Assembly: GCF_900129935.1 (NCBI RefSeq)
Contig: NZ_FQXJ01000026.1
Coordinates: forward strand, 1 to 59,334
DNA from: Desulfosporosinus lacus DSM 15449
Lineage (GTDB): Bacteria; Bacillota; Desulfitobacteriia; Desulfitobacteriales; Desulfitobacteriaceae
DNA: 59,334 nucleotides
Reading direction: 5' to 3'
In this document: piece by piece, positions 44,040-53,314 of the stretch
Position numbering within the stretch: position 1 is the stretch's first letter
How the letters are laid out: the number at the start of each line of letters is the position of its first letter
Translations under genes and position numbers: made by a program
Notes under the pieces: generated by a model
What the model saw: the letters and a program-made list of their open reading frames with translations, nothing else
Databases searched by the model: none
What the model was told of the DNA's origin: nothing

Positions 44040-45743
44040 ATGCCAATTATCATTAAATTCTTTAAAGATAAACGCTTTCGAACGATTATCTCTATGTTCC
44101 TACAATTTGTATTTCAGCTTTGGTGGGTTAATAAGAAAAAGCGATTCTTTACAGAAGAAAACTATCAGAAGCAGATTAAAGGGATTTATAGGAAACAGGC
44201 TAGCGTGTTTACAGAGACGGCTACAGAACTTGGAGGACTTCTTATCAAGTTGGGACAATTCTTCAGCTCCAGAGTGGATGTTCTGCCCGAGGAATACACA
44301 AGTGAGCTTTCGAAGTTGCAGGACGCTGTCAGGCCGGTAGGAACGGGCGAAATCATTAAGCGGATTGAAGAGGAATTTTGCAGACCTATTGCTGAGGTCT
44401 TTATGAATTTTTCTCAAGAACCCATTGCATCTGCCTCTTTGGGGCAAGTTCACGTCGCTGAGATAAAAGGGCACAATAAAGTAGCGGTTAAAATATTGCG
44501 TCCCGGCATTGAGAAAATCATTCAAACAGACTTTAACGCCCTTCGGTTCATGGTGACTTTTGCCAAGCGATACCCAAAAATAAGTTCAGCGGTTGATTTG
44601 GAGCAGATCTATCATGAGTTTGTAGAAACCACACAAGATGAACTGGATTACATTAAAGAAGGTCAACATGCAGATACCTTCCGAGCCAATTTTTCAGGGG
44701 ACTCTAGAATCAGCGTTCCTGAAGTGTTTTGGGAATATACGACAAAGCATGTACTGGTGATGGAATATGTCTCAGGTTATAAAGTGAACGAGTATCAGGC
44801 CCTAGAAAGAGTTGGGTTAGATAGAGCACAGCTGGCAGACACTTTGATCTTTGCTTATGTTCAACAATTACTGACCGACGCATTTTTCCATGCTGATCCA
44901 CATCCAGGTAATTTATTAGTTAAAGAAGATGGAACCCTTGTTTTCATCGACTTTGGGATGGTGGGGCGGATTGAGAAAGGCATGCGGGAAGAATTAATGG
45001 CTTTTGTCCTGGCTCTGTTTAAGAAAGATACTGATCAAATGGTGGCAGCCTTTGAAAAACTGGGATTCCTTCGACCCTATGCTGATAAACAGACCTTAGC
45101 GAAAGGGCTTAAACTTATTTTAGGGAATGTCTTTGAGGATCCTAAACTGGGGAACGTCAATTCCGAGGAATTTCTGCTTGAATTAAGAGAATTTATGTAT
45201 TCTCAGCCGTTTCAAATACCGGCCCAGACCTTGTTTTTAGGAAAGTCGCTCTTAACGATCATGGGGATTTGTGCTGGATTGAATCCTAAGCTTGATCTTG
45301 TCAAGACGCTTCGACCTTATGCTGAGGAATTGCTGGCTGGGGAAGAATTGGGAAAAGGCACTGGAGGTTTCATTCTAGACCAAGCGAAGAAAACTCTTGC
45401 AGAAGTTATTACTCTGCCTGAAAAATTAAATCGACTTATTACTGGGTTCGAGGGCGGTGAGATTCGGGTTCATCCCTCGAGAAGTTTTGAGTTAAATCTC
45501 ATACAAAACCAGAGGGATCAGACAAGCAAAATTGTGCGGGCGATTTTTAGCAGCGGGTTTTTAATCTCCGGAACAATTTTGTTAGAAGGCTCATATTTTA
45601 AGGTCGGATTGATGCTAATCATCCTTTCAGCTTTGACTTTCGCCTCATTTTTAAAACGCAATTCCGGGCAAAAGGGAATGGGTCAAAGAAGCAAGGGTAT
45701 GAGAGAATCTTCAGGATTTCGAAAACCGCGTTTTCATCCCTAA
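44040..45743 (+). CDS. UbiB/ABC1-family atypical kinase
   Basis: A 567-residue protein of the UbiB/AarF/COQ8 family. The diagnostic KLGQFFSSR motif (KxGQ) lies near residue 70, the ATP-binding VAVKILRP near 148, the catalytic-loop HADPHPGNLL near 283 and IDFGMVG near 303. Two C-terminal hydrophobic helices (about 500-540) anchor it to the membrane. In other bacteria the family supports quinone biosynthesis. In this anaerobe the target may be menaquinone or a lipid. RBS AGGAGG precedes ATG 44040. Confidence 0.92.
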   Translation: MPIIIKFFKDKRFRTIISMFLQFVFQLWWVNKKKRFFTEENYQKQIKGIYRKQASVFTETATELGGLLIKLGQFFSSRVDVLPEEYTSELSKLQDAVRPVGTGEIIKRIEEEFCRPIAEVFMNFSQEPIASASLGQVHVAEIKGHNKVAVKILRPGIEKIIQTDFNALRFMVTFAKRYPKISSAVDLEQIYHEFVETTQDELDYIKEGQHADTFRANFSGDSRISVPEVFWEYTTKHVLVMEYVSGYKVNEYQALERVGLDRAQLADTLIFAYVQQLLTDAFFHADPHPGNLLVKEDGTLVFIDFGMVGRIEKGMREELMAFVLALFKKDTDQMVAAFEKLGFLRPYADKQTLAKGLKLILGNVFEDPKLGNVNSEEFLLELREFMYSQPFQIPAQTLFLGKSLLTIMGICAGLNPKLDLVKTLRPYAEELLAGEELGKGTGGFILDQAKKTLAEVITLPEKLNRLITGFEGGEIRVHPSRSFELNLIQNQRDQTSKIVRAIFSSGFLISGTILLEGSYFKVGLMLIILSALTFASFLKRNSGQKGMGQRSKGMRESSGFRKPRFHP

Positions 45744-45840
45744 GGAAACGGGTCGTTGAAGATTTGCTTTGATTCATAAAGAATTTATCAAGTAGAGGTT
45801 CACATCAATTAAAATAAGATTATAAAAAGGAGAGGTATTT

Positions 45841-46179
45841 ATGAGTTTAGAGAACTTTAAGTTTACATTTGAAGAAAATGAAGAAGGTTACACAGTGACT
45901 CTTAAAGGGGATAAAGAAAAGCTTAGAGCTAAGTTAGAAGCCTTCGAGGCGTTCCTGAATTTCCGAGAGAAAGCTAAGCAAGCGGGCTTTGAGCATAATG
46001 CCAGCGAATCTCCAATTCATCAGTTTTTTAAAGCGATGCATAAACACCATGCACACCATGGTGGTGGACACGGGCATTGTGGTCATCACGGGCACCATGC
46101 ACAACACCCGTTTAAACACGGACATTGCGGAGAGAGTTCAAAGGGAGAAGCTCCAGTAAATCAAGATCTGGAAAAATAA
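45841..46179 (+). CDS. Small protein with a histidine-rich metal-binding tail
   Basis: A 112-residue cytoplasmic protein. The N-terminal 60 residues are an acidic and basic helical region (KGDKEKLRAKLEAFEAFLNF). Residues about 70-100 hold more than a dozen His plus several Cys and Gly (HKHHAHHGGGHGHCGHHGHH), a composition typical of Ni, Zn or Co storage or sensing. No family is recognised. RBS AAGGAGAGG precedes the ATG; a terminator follows. A role in metal buffering is inferred from composition only. Confidence 0.75.
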   Translation: MSLENFKFTFEENEEGYTVTLKGDKEKLRAKLEAFEAFLNFREKAKQAGFEHNASESPIHQFFKAMHKHHAHHGGGHGHCGHHGHHAQHPFKHGHCGESSKGEAPVNQDLEK

Positions 46180-46200
46180 CAGAAGAAGCGTAAAGTAAAA

Positions 46201-46240
46201 AAAATTCCTTTCCCATAATTTTCGGGAAAGGAATTTTTTT
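46201..46240 (+). terminator. Terminator of the His-rich gene
   Basis: AAAATTCCTTTCCC / GGGAAAGGAATTTTTTT stem with a 9-base loop. Confidence 0.88.
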
Positions 46241-46314
46241 ACTCAGTATTCAAGTCCATAGAAGGTGGAATAATAAAGTTTACAGACGACAGACATAAGT
46301 ATGGAGTGATGTTC

Positions 46315-47724
46315 TTGGCAGCCTTTCTAGATAGTTCAATATGGTTCCCTGTCCTATTTTCTAATCTGGTACTTTTGCCACTTATCTTAGGGGTGATAAT
46401 ATTTTTTTTTGCTAAACCTGCCTTTCGTTATTACCTAAATGAAATAGGGGATTATATTATTCAAAGACTTCTATCTGACAAATACTCCCAAAATATTGCG
46501 GAGATCATCACTTCATTAAAAAGAATGTCAGTTTTAAACATGATTGAGTTAAACTTGAGGGCTCAAGATGGAAAAACTCTAAAACGACCGTTAGGATCTC
46601 CCAAACATTTCCCTGGTTATGATTTGCTTATGTTTTCTTCCTCGATTATGTCGAAATTCTCTCTTCCAGAAAGTGCCAGCATCGAGATGCGAGTGAGCAT
46701 TGGACCGAAGTCCATAAAACCGCTTAGTATCAGTATTCCTTTGATGATAAGCGGGATGGCCTATGGTTTAGCCCTCAGTGAACAAGAAAAAATAGCCCTG
46801 GCGAAAGCGGCTAAAACTATGGAAACAGCTACTTGTTCAGGGGAAGGACCATTTCTTCCTGAGGAACGGCAAGAGGCAGGTAAATACATTTTGCAAATTT
46901 CACGCTGGCCTTGGGGAGGGAGAACCGATGAACAAATAGCTTTGGCGGACATGTTAGAAGTTCAGATGGGGCAAGGCGCGGAAATAGGGACCTATAAGGT
47001 GGAAGCAATGGAAGGGAAAGCACAAATGCTGGCAGGCTTGGTCCCAGGTCAATCAGTAGTTTCTCTTCCAGCACCTCCGGGTGTTAATAGTCCTCAGGAT
47101 TGGTCTATTTTTATGTCGACATTGCGCCAAAAAGCCAAAGGGATACCTATAGCTTTAAAACTAATGCCCACAGGACATTTAGAGGAAGATTTGGCAATCG
47201 CTTTAGATTTAGGATTCGATGCCATTGTGCTTGATGGAGCTCAAGGTGGATCCTATGGGTCAACCCCCATTAAACAGGATGATTTCGGCATACCTACTAT
47301 AAATGCTTTGGTGCGTGCTAATCGATTCTTTAAAGAGCGAGGAGTGCGAGAACAAATTAGTATAATCTCTGCGGGGGGATATTTTACTCCGGGTGAGTGT
47401 CTTAAGGCCTTGGCTTTGGGCGCGGATGCCATTTATCTTGGTTCAATTGTCCTAATGGCCTCGTCCAGTGATCAAGCAGATAAGGTAACTCCTTTCGAAC
47501 CGCCAACTACGATGGTATTCTATGATTCACCTACTAACTCAAAGGATCTTTGTGTTAATCAGGCGGCAATAAGTGTTGTCAATTTGCTAACGTCTATTGT
47601 TGCGGAAATGAAAGAGGGCATGCGCGCTCTAGGGAAAACTTCTTTGAAAGAACTTTCCCCCGATGATTTGGTTGCTCTAGATTCTTATACTGCTGAAGTT
47701 ACTGGAGTTAGACGGATTTATTAA
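46315..47724 (+). CDS. FMN-binding glutamate-synthase-domain protein with membrane anchor
   Basis: About 469 residues. One N-terminal membrane segment (about 8-32) is followed by a glutamate synthase (GltS-like) alpha/beta-barrel domain, with the FMN/phosphate-binding DGAQGGSYGSTP near residue 307 and SAGGYFTPGECLKALALGAD near 355. The glutaminase domain and other GltB parts are missing. Such proteins (YerD-like) are annotated as glutamate-synthase-related oxidoreductases of unknown substrate. TTG 46315 lies 8 bases after GGAG; GTG 46306 and ATG 46309 are also in frame. Confidence 0.85.
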   Translation: MAAFLDSSIWFPVLFSNLVLLPLILGVIIFFFAKPAFRYYLNEIGDYIIQRLLSDKYSQNIAEIITSLKRMSVLNMIELNLRAQDGKTLKRPLGSPKHFPGYDLLMFSSSIMSKFSLPESASIEMRVSIGPKSIKPLSISIPLMISGMAYGLALSEQEKIALAKAAKTMETATCSGEGPFLPEERQEAGKYILQISRWPWGGRTDEQIALADMLEVQMGQGAEIGTYKVEAMEGKAQMLAGLVPGQSVVSLPAPPGVNSPQDWSIFMSTLRQKAKGIPIALKLMPTGHLEEDLAIALDLGFDAIVLDGAQGGSYGSTPIKQDDFGIPTINALVRANRFFKERGVREQISIISAGGYFTPGECLKALALGADAIYLGSIVLMASSSDQADKVTPFEPPTTMVFYDSPTNSKDLCVNQAAISVVNLLTSIVAEMKEGMRALGKTSLKELSPDDLVALDSYTAEVTGVRRIY

Positions 47725-47746
47725 AAATTCTTGAACCAACTCAATA

Positions 47747-47783
47747 ACACAGACCTTTACCTTAGTTCGGGAAAGGTCTGTTA
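47747..47783. terminator. Terminator between convergent genes
   Basis: ACAGACCTTT / AAAGGTCTGT (47749-47758, 47772-47781) with a 13-base loop and flanking AA/TT, between the glutamate-synthase-domain gene and the minus-strand radical SAM gene. Confidence 0.7.
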
Positions 47784-47852
47784 GGTACTTAGGACCTCCA
47801 TCTTCATCCATATTTCAGGACATTAGAGATCCATGAGCAGCATGTTTGAAAT

Positions 47853-49175
47853 TTATAGGTCTAACTTTAAGTCGAAGTCCTTTGGAGAGGTCACATCAAT
47901 TCTTAACTCTCGGAGATAACTTCCGTCACCACGCTTTTCCATTACATTATAGGAGATCCCGATTTCTATATCCAACTTAGTTAGATCTTTGATCTTTTCA
48001 ACATGAAATTCTAGAAATTGATAGTTTTCATTCATTACATAATTTGTGTTATGGAGCTTTTTAAAGACTTTGAGGACTTTAGGAATGTCTGCACCAAATA
48101 CCTTGGCAGACTTATAAAAATAATCCCTAATAGAAAAATACAGCGTCTTAGACACCCGTTGATCGTGATTTTGCTGATATATTTGTGCTGTATGTTTGTT
48201 TTCTAAGGAACAATATTGCGCACCGAGGGTTAGTTTCTGATCGAGGATGAACTCAAGAAGTTGTAGACATTCAAGTTCGCTGCGTGAGATTGGAAGCCCA
48301 CCGGCATACCAATAGTCATAGAGAACCCGATAGGGAGGATTTTTGACTTTAAACTCGTTTTTCTTAAAAATTTCAGCATTATTAAAGGGGAAACAAAATT
48401 CTAAAAGGTTAATACCAAAAATCCCAATTGAGTCCAGCTTTAAAAGTAAATCCTTCATAGTATCAAAGGTTCCAGGAATGACGGGCATTTCGACCATAAC
48501 ATTTGGGATATAGTCTTTGGCTAAGGCTATGGTTTGAAAGATGTCCTGTTGTAAAATTTGAGGGTCATCGACTTTGATACTAAAACGAATCTCGTCAAGG
48601 TGAGTTTCTTGAAGTTCTTTCAGAACATCTTCATCAGCTAAATCCCCAGATGTATATAAACGAGTATAAACACGTGGAAATTTAGCTTTAGCATGTTGAA
48701 AGAAATCGACGGTTTCAGCCTTATGAAGCAATGGCTCACCGCCGGTTAATCCGAGGTGGACTAGCTTACCTCCATTATGATGCAGGGTGTCCAGTTCTTG
48801 GCGGTAGTTTCTCTTTTGCTTGGAAAACTGCTCGTAGTTGTCCTGGTTTTTGTTAAAACAAAAGTAACAATCACGGTGACATATCAGAGAAATAAATAAG
48901 GAAACGCTGCCAACCCCTTTTTGACAGGCGACGCAGGCAGGAGATATCTGGTTAACGTAGATGCTTTTGCCCTCATTTCTAAAGAGCGCACCTTTCGTCT
49001 GGAGACGCTGGAGGATTGTCGATGTTTCCTCAGAGATATCTTTATCAAAGACAAGCCCCGTCTGATTAACCCATTCATTAAAGCTATCTGCGATTTTTAA
49101 ATAAATTTGCCCATACTCTTGGAGTGAAGGATTCTTTACGGTTGCCAGTCGTTCCCGAGACAAATTCATAAGCAT
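47853..49175 (-). CDS. Radical SAM protein with extra N-terminal cysteines
   Basis: A 440-residue radical SAM enzyme. The [4Fe-4S]-SAM motif CHRDCYFC (CxxxCxxC) lies near residue 98, followed by the SAM-binding LTGGEPLLH near 145. Two more cysteines sit in ACVACQKG (about 80), just upstream, possibly for another cluster. The C-terminal 200 residues are not assigned. No precursor peptide or partner is seen next to it, so the substrate is unknown. ATG 49175 lies 8 bases after GAGGGG. Single gene on the minus strand. Confidence 0.85.
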   Translation of the reverse strand: MLMNLSRERLATVKNPSLQEYGQIYLKIADSFNEWVNQTGLVFDKDISEETSTILQRLQTKGALFRNEGKSIYVNQISPACVACQKGVGSVSLFISLICHRDCYFCFNKNQDNYEQFSKQKRNYRQELDTLHHNGGKLVHLGLTGGEPLLHKAETVDFFQHAKAKFPRVYTRLYTSGDLADEDVLKELQETHLDEIRFSIKVDDPQILQQDIFQTIALAKDYIPNVMVEMPVIPGTFDTMKDLLLKLDSIGIFGINLLEFCFPFNNAEIFKKNEFKVKNPPYRVLYDYWYAGGLPISRSELECLQLLEFILDQKLTLGAQYCSLENKHTAQIYQQNHDQRVSKTLYFSIRDYFYKSAKVFGADIPKVLKVFKKLHNTNYVMNENYQFLEFHVEKIKDLTKLDIEIGISYNVMEKRGDGSYLRELRIDVTSPKDFDLKLDL

Positions 49176-49341
49176 TCCATAGACCCCTCTCTTATTAGCG
49201 TTTAGCTAATTAATTTGCGGACTCAAGAATATAGTTGTTCGCTTCCGATAGCATATATACCTTTTTATTGGGATACAAGAATCAAGACTGATCTTTGGTG
49301 CTTAAGACAAAGGATTATTTCATAACTTTGGGCAGGGTGCT

Positions 49342-49950
49342 TCAAGGCTCATTGTTACCTTCAAATTGATGACTGTCCACTTCGACAAAAATATTGTTAC
49401 TTTGATTTTTGCTTGTTTGTCCTGGTGTTGCGGTATATCCCAGGCTCTGTTTAATCTGGGATAATTCGGCCATTAATAACATGAAATCTTCCCTTGTTAC
49501 AGGCTTTTTATTATCTTTAAGCTCATATCCCAGCTGACCACTCACTTCAATCGTTGCATATTGAACATCTTCAATAGAAGATATTCCAGCCTGTCTTAAA
49601 CGCGTTTCAAGTTTATCAATGGTTAATCTGATTTTTTTTAGATTTTTTATAATTGGTTTACCATTCTCGATAACCATGACTGCTTTACCCGAAAAAATGG
49701 TTTCCAAAATGTCTGACTTAAGCGAAAGATATTCAGTAAATATCATAAATAATGTTAGTAAAGAAGCTACTGCAAAAGTAATGAGCAAACCTTTTCCGGA
49801 TACAGGTTGAATTAGCAGTGATCCTAAGCCTATCATCACAATAGTTTGAGATATTGTCATTTGCGATATAGATTTTCTCCCGCCAATTCTTAAGATGAAG
49901 GTCCCAACGAAAAATATAAGAACAGCTTGCCAAATCCAACTTAATTCCAT
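49342..49950 (-). CDS. DUF421/YetF-like membrane protein
   Basis: A 202-residue YetF/DUF421 family protein. Three N-terminal membrane segments (about 5-25, 35-55, 58-75) are followed by a soluble YetF domain with GKAVMVIENGKPIIKNLKK and RLRQAGISSIEDVQYATIE. Family members occur in spore-formers and are of uncertain role. The last 30 residues are polar and variable. RBS AAAGGAGC precedes the ATG. It is divergent from the ABC exporter, with an operator-like palindrome between them. Confidence 0.85.
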   Translation of the reverse strand: MELSWIWQAVLIFFVGTFILRIGGRKSISQMTISQTIVMIGLGSLLIQPVSGKGLLITFAVASLLTLFMIFTEYLSLKSDILETIFSGKAVMVIENGKPIIKNLKKIRLTIDKLETRLRQAGISSIEDVQYATIEVSGQLGYELKDNKKPVTREDFMLLMAELSQIKQSLGYTATPGQTSKNQSNNIFVEVDSHQFEGNNEP

Positions 49951-49995
49951 ACTTTTAGCTCCTTTAAAACTGTTGACCGTACCCCTATGGTTAGA

Positions 49996-50022
49996 TAGAT
50001 TCCCCTAAATCAAGGGAATCTA
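49996..50022. promoter_or_regulatory. Operator-like palindrome between yetF-like gene and ABC exporter
   Basis: TAGATTCCC (49996-50004) / GGGAATCTA (50014-50022), with a 9-base centre. One side read in reverse gives TTAGGGGAATCTA, the core of the palindrome at 57557-57572 upstream of the DtxR-family gene. A shared metal-regulator site is inferred. Confidence 0.5.
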
Positions 50023-50178
50023 TTACTAAAGAAGAAACAGTGCACCTAAATAACTTTGGTGTCCATATAAATTAGTTCGAACTAAAATATAAAAAATTGG
50101 ATATCAATCTAAAGAAATGAAAAAAATAGTTATATATTTGAAAAGGGATATAGCTAATCTAAATAAAGGAGCAGCAAA

Positions 50179-51063
50179 ATGAATGTCATCGAAATTAATA
50201 ATTTAACCAAGAATTACGGTAAGGAACGAGGAATTATTGATGTTAGTTTTAATGTTGAAGAAAAAGAGATCTTTGGCTTTATTGGGCCAAATGGTGCAGG
50301 AAAGTCAACGACCCTTCGTACATTATTAGCCCTGATTTATCCCACTAGTGGAAGCGCTAAGATATTTGGGAAGGACTGTATAAAGTATGGACCGGAGATT
50401 AAAAAGGAAATAGGATACCTGCCATCGGAGGTTTTCTACTATGACAAAATGAAAGTCATCGATCTTTTAAAATACTCCGCCAGTTTCTACAAAAAAGATT
50501 GCAGTAAAAGAATAAGTGAGTTGGCCGATGCCATGGACCTAAATCTCAACAAAAAGATTGATGACTTGTCCTTCGGCAATAAAAAGAAAGTCGGAATTGT
50601 CCAAGGGCTTCTTCATGAGCCAAAACTAATTATCCTCGATGAACCTACCAGTGGCTTAGATCCATTAATGCAACAAAAATTCTTTGAATTATTACAGGAG
50701 GAGAATAAAAAGGGCGCTACAATCCTTTTCTCATCTCATATTTTAGGTGAAGTTCAGCGAATGTGTAATCGTGTTGCAATTATTAAAGAAGGTAGAATCA
50801 TACAGCTTGAAAAGATCAGCGCCTTACAAGAAAACAACTATAAAAAGATCAGAGTTCAAACAACTGTAAAGCTAGATGAGAATTACTTTAATATTGACGG
50901 TGTAAGCAATTTAGTGGTAAGTCAAAATATGATCAGCTTTTTATTCAAAGGAAATATCAATACGATCATGAAAAAGATCTCAGAGATTGAGATCATTAAT
51001 GTCTGGGTTGAAGAGCCCGATCTTGAAGAAATCTTTCTTCACTTCTATGAAAAAGGGGCCTAA
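50179..51063 (+). CDS. ABC exporter ATP-binding protein
   Basis: A 294-residue ATPase of the ABC-2 exporter class. Walker A is GPNGAGKST (about 36-44), an unusual signature LSFGNKKKVG stands in place of LSGGQ, and Walker B is LIILDEP. The C-terminal 70 residues are an accessory domain. It energises the two permeases that follow, 5 bases and about 880 bases downstream. RBS AAAGGAGC precedes ATG 50179. Substrate unknown; this ABC-2 type often handles antibiotics, peptides or lipids. Confidence 0.92.
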   Translation: MNVIEINNLTKNYGKERGIIDVSFNVEEKEIFGFIGPNGAGKSTTLRTLLALIYPTSGSAKIFGKDCIKYGPEIKKEIGYLPSEVFYYDKMKVIDLLKYSASFYKKDCSKRISELADAMDLNLNKKIDDLSFGNKKKVGIVQGLLHEPKLIILDEPTSGLDPLMQQKFFELLQEENKKGATILFSSHILGEVQRMCNRVAIIKEGRIIQLEKISALQENNYKKIRVQTTVKLDENYFNIDGVSNLVVSQNMISFLFKGNINTIMKKISEIEIINVWVEEPDLEEIFLHFYEKGA

Positions 51064-51068
51064 ATGGG

Positions 51069-51866
51069 ATGAATATGTTTCTGCATGAATTAAAGGCTTA
51101 TAGGAAATCTACAATTACTTGGACGCTCACCTTAGTCGGGTTGATTATTCTTTTCCTTTCAATGTTTCCCGCAATTTCTCAGGAAGCGGAAGCGTTCAAA
51201 AAGTTAATGGAAGGCTTTCCGGAGGAAATAAGATTGGCCTTAGGGCTGTCTGTGGAAAATATAGGTTCAATATTAGGGTTTTATTCTTATGTTTTCTTGT
51301 ATATTTCTCTTTTTGGTGCAATTCAGGCAATGATTTTAGGAGTGTCAATCCTATCTAAAGAAGTACGTGAGAAAACTGCCGATTTCCTTTTGACGAAGCC
51401 TGTTACACGTACACAAATTGTAACATCCAAGCTTTTGGCTGCCTTCACCTCCTTGCTTATCACAAATGTATTTTACTTAGGAGCCGCAACAATGATGGCC
51501 TCTCTGGTAGAAACCAAAGAGTACAGCACAAAAGTACTCTTGCTGCTTTCTCTGACTCTGTTTTTTTTGCAACTGTTTTTCCTAGCCATGGGTATTCTCA
51601 TTTCTTTAGCAGTTCCCAAGATCAAATCAGTTCTTTCCATCTCTTTGGGTACTGTATTCGCTTTCTTTATCATTGGAGCATTGGTATCAACAACGGGCGA
51701 TGAAGCTTTACGTTATCTTACTCCTTTTAAATATTTTGATTTCGCCTATATCATGCAAAATTCCAGTTATGAGTCTTCCTTTATGATGGTAGCTATAGCC
51801 TTTATCGTAATTGCTATTACAGCCAGTTATTTGATTTATTCTAAAAGAGATATCCACGCAGTTTAG
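51069..51866 (+). CDS. ABC-2-type exporter permease, first copy
   Basis: A 265-residue permease with six membrane segments of the ABC-2 family. The family EVREKTADFLLTKPVTRTQI segment (about 97-116) is followed by the conserved coupling region. It is paralogous to the next permease at 51943 (same length, shared KTA[DE]FL..KP and LTPFKYFD segments), so they probably form a heterodimer. It starts 5 bases after the ATPase gene. Confidence 0.9.
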   Translation: MNMFLHELKAYRKSTITWTLTLVGLIILFLSMFPAISQEAEAFKKLMEGFPEEIRLALGLSVENIGSILGFYSYVFLYISLFGAIQAMILGVSILSKEVREKTADFLLTKPVTRTQIVTSKLLAAFTSLLITNVFYLGAATMMASLVETKEYSTKVLLLLSLTLFFLQLFFLAMGILISLAVPKIKSVLSISLGTVFAFFIIGALVSTTGDEALRYLTPFKYFDFAYIMQNSSYESSFMMVAIAFIVIAITASYLIYSKRDIHAV

Positions 51867-51942
51867 AGAAAATGGATACACCTGCTGAGATAATAGTGGC
51901 TTTCTGATGTGTGAGATTTCATCTTTATAGGGGGGAAGCGTT

Positions 51943-52740
51943 ATGAATGTCTTCAAAAGAGAAATGAGGGCTAATAGAAAAGCCCTTATTATATGGAGTA
52001 TTGGTGTAATCTTAATGATTGCAAGCAGTATGGGCAAATATGCAGGCTTATCCGCCTCGGGTCAATCTATCAATGACTTACTGGCAGAAATGCCACAATC
52101 CTTAAAGGCTGTAATGGGGATGGGGACCTTCGATTTAACAATGGCTATTGGTTATTTCGGAGTACTTTTTATTTACTTGGCGATGATGGCCACGATTCAT
52201 TCTGCTATGTTGGGAGCTAATATAATTTCCAAGGAAGAACGAGATAAAACAGCAGAATTTTTATTTTCGAAACCTATTTCCAGAAATAGAATTATTAGCT
52301 CGAAACTATTAGCGTCCTTTGTCAATATATTAATCCTTAATCTTGTAACCTTTGTTTCCTCAATTCTTATGGTGCAAAAATATAGCAAAGGGGAAGCGGT
52401 CCTTGGGGACATAACCAGACTAATATTAGGAATGTTTATCTTACAGCTAATATTTCTGTTTATAGGGACCGTCATTGCAGCTGTCTGTAAGCATCCAAAG
52501 ACTGCGCCAACCCTCGCTGCCGGAATACTTTTAATCACTTTTATGTTGTCTATTGGAATAGATCTGAATAATAGGTTAGAAAAACTAAAATACCTTACAC
52601 CATTTAAATATTTTGACGCGAAAAACTTGATATCCTCTCAAGGCTTTGAACCTGTTTATATGATTTTGTCTGTTCTACTTATTGCAGTATTGTTGAGTGC
52701 CACATATGTATTTTATAAACATAGGGATTTAAATGTCTGA
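51943..52740 (+). CDS. ABC-2-type exporter permease, second copy
   Basis: A 265-residue permease paralogue of the preceding gene with the same six-segment layout; shared parts include KTAEFLFSKPISRNRII and LTPFKYFDAKNL. RBS GGGGGGAAGCG precedes ATG 51943. A transcription terminator follows, so the exporter operon has three genes. Confidence 0.9.
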   Translation: MNVFKREMRANRKALIIWSIGVILMIASSMGKYAGLSASGQSINDLLAEMPQSLKAVMGMGTFDLTMAIGYFGVLFIYLAMMATIHSAMLGANIISKEERDKTAEFLFSKPISRNRIISSKLLASFVNILILNLVTFVSSILMVQKYSKGEAVLGDITRLILGMFILQLIFLFIGTVIAAVCKHPKTAPTLAAGILLITFMLSIGIDLNNRLEKLKYLTPFKYFDAKNLISSQGFEPVYMILSVLLIAVLLSATYVFYKHRDLNV

Positions 52741-52746
52741 TTCCTA

Positions 52747-52780
52747 CCAAAATCAGTTAAGCCTGATTTTGGCGTTTTTT
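52747..52780 (+). terminator. Terminator of the ABC exporter operon
   Basis: CCAAAATCAG / CTGATTTTGG stem with a 6-base loop and seven T. Confidence 0.9.
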
Positions 52781-52882
52781 TGATGGATATTCGAGAACTT
52801 GTTATAGTTTGGTTATTGTATCAATAAACATATGTCTTTAGGATGAAGGGGAGAGAGCTGTTGAGTGAGTTGGAAAATATTT

Positions 52883-53015
52883 TTGTCAAGTGGAAGACGT
52901 CCATGATATAATGATTTAGGTATTTGCGAAAATTTAGATCGTTAATGAGAGGGCGAATTTGACCGTTTAATATCACAAGCTAATCGCTTAACCTACCTTA
53001 CAAGGTCGGTTTTTG
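52883..53015 (+). ncRNA. Candidate small RNA with promoter and terminator
   Basis: TTGTCA (52883-52888), 18 bases, TATAAT (52907-52912), then about 75-80 bases without an ORF, then ACCTACC / GGTCGGT (52991-52997, 53004-53010, one mismatch) with a T-run. It could be a small RNA or the attenuated leader of what follows. The rest of 52781-53063 shows nothing clear. Confidence 0.35.
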
Positions 53016-53063
53016 TGTTTTATGAGATTGTAAAGATACATGCGTCATCTTTATCTGTGATAA

Positions 53064-53243
53064 AGTGTGCCAGATGATGTAGGTTATGAACTGGTTAAAG
53101 TATTGTGGGAAAACATTGACAGTATTAAGAGTACCAATAAAGTAGTTAAAGACATGAGCATAGATAATGCAGCGAAGGACAATGCGGGTATACCTTTGCA
53201 TCCCGGTGCTGAGAAATACTATAAAGAAAAAGGTGTTCTGTAG
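53064..53243 (+). pseudogene. C-terminal remnant of a TAXI-family TRAP-transporter solute-binding protein
   Basis: One frame of about 60 codons, closed upstream by TAA 53061 and ending at TAG 53241. It translates to VPDDVGYELVKVLWENI followed by a short linker and LHPGAEKYYKEKGVL, the typical C-terminus of TAXI solute-binding proteins. The preceding 250 residues and the permease are missing, so this is a gene fragment. Confidence 0.7.
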
Positions 53244-53314
53244 AAGTTGATAATGATGAAGCCTCCAAACCTGCATGGTGAGGAGGCTTCATAGAAGAAA
53301 GGAACAATCTTTTA

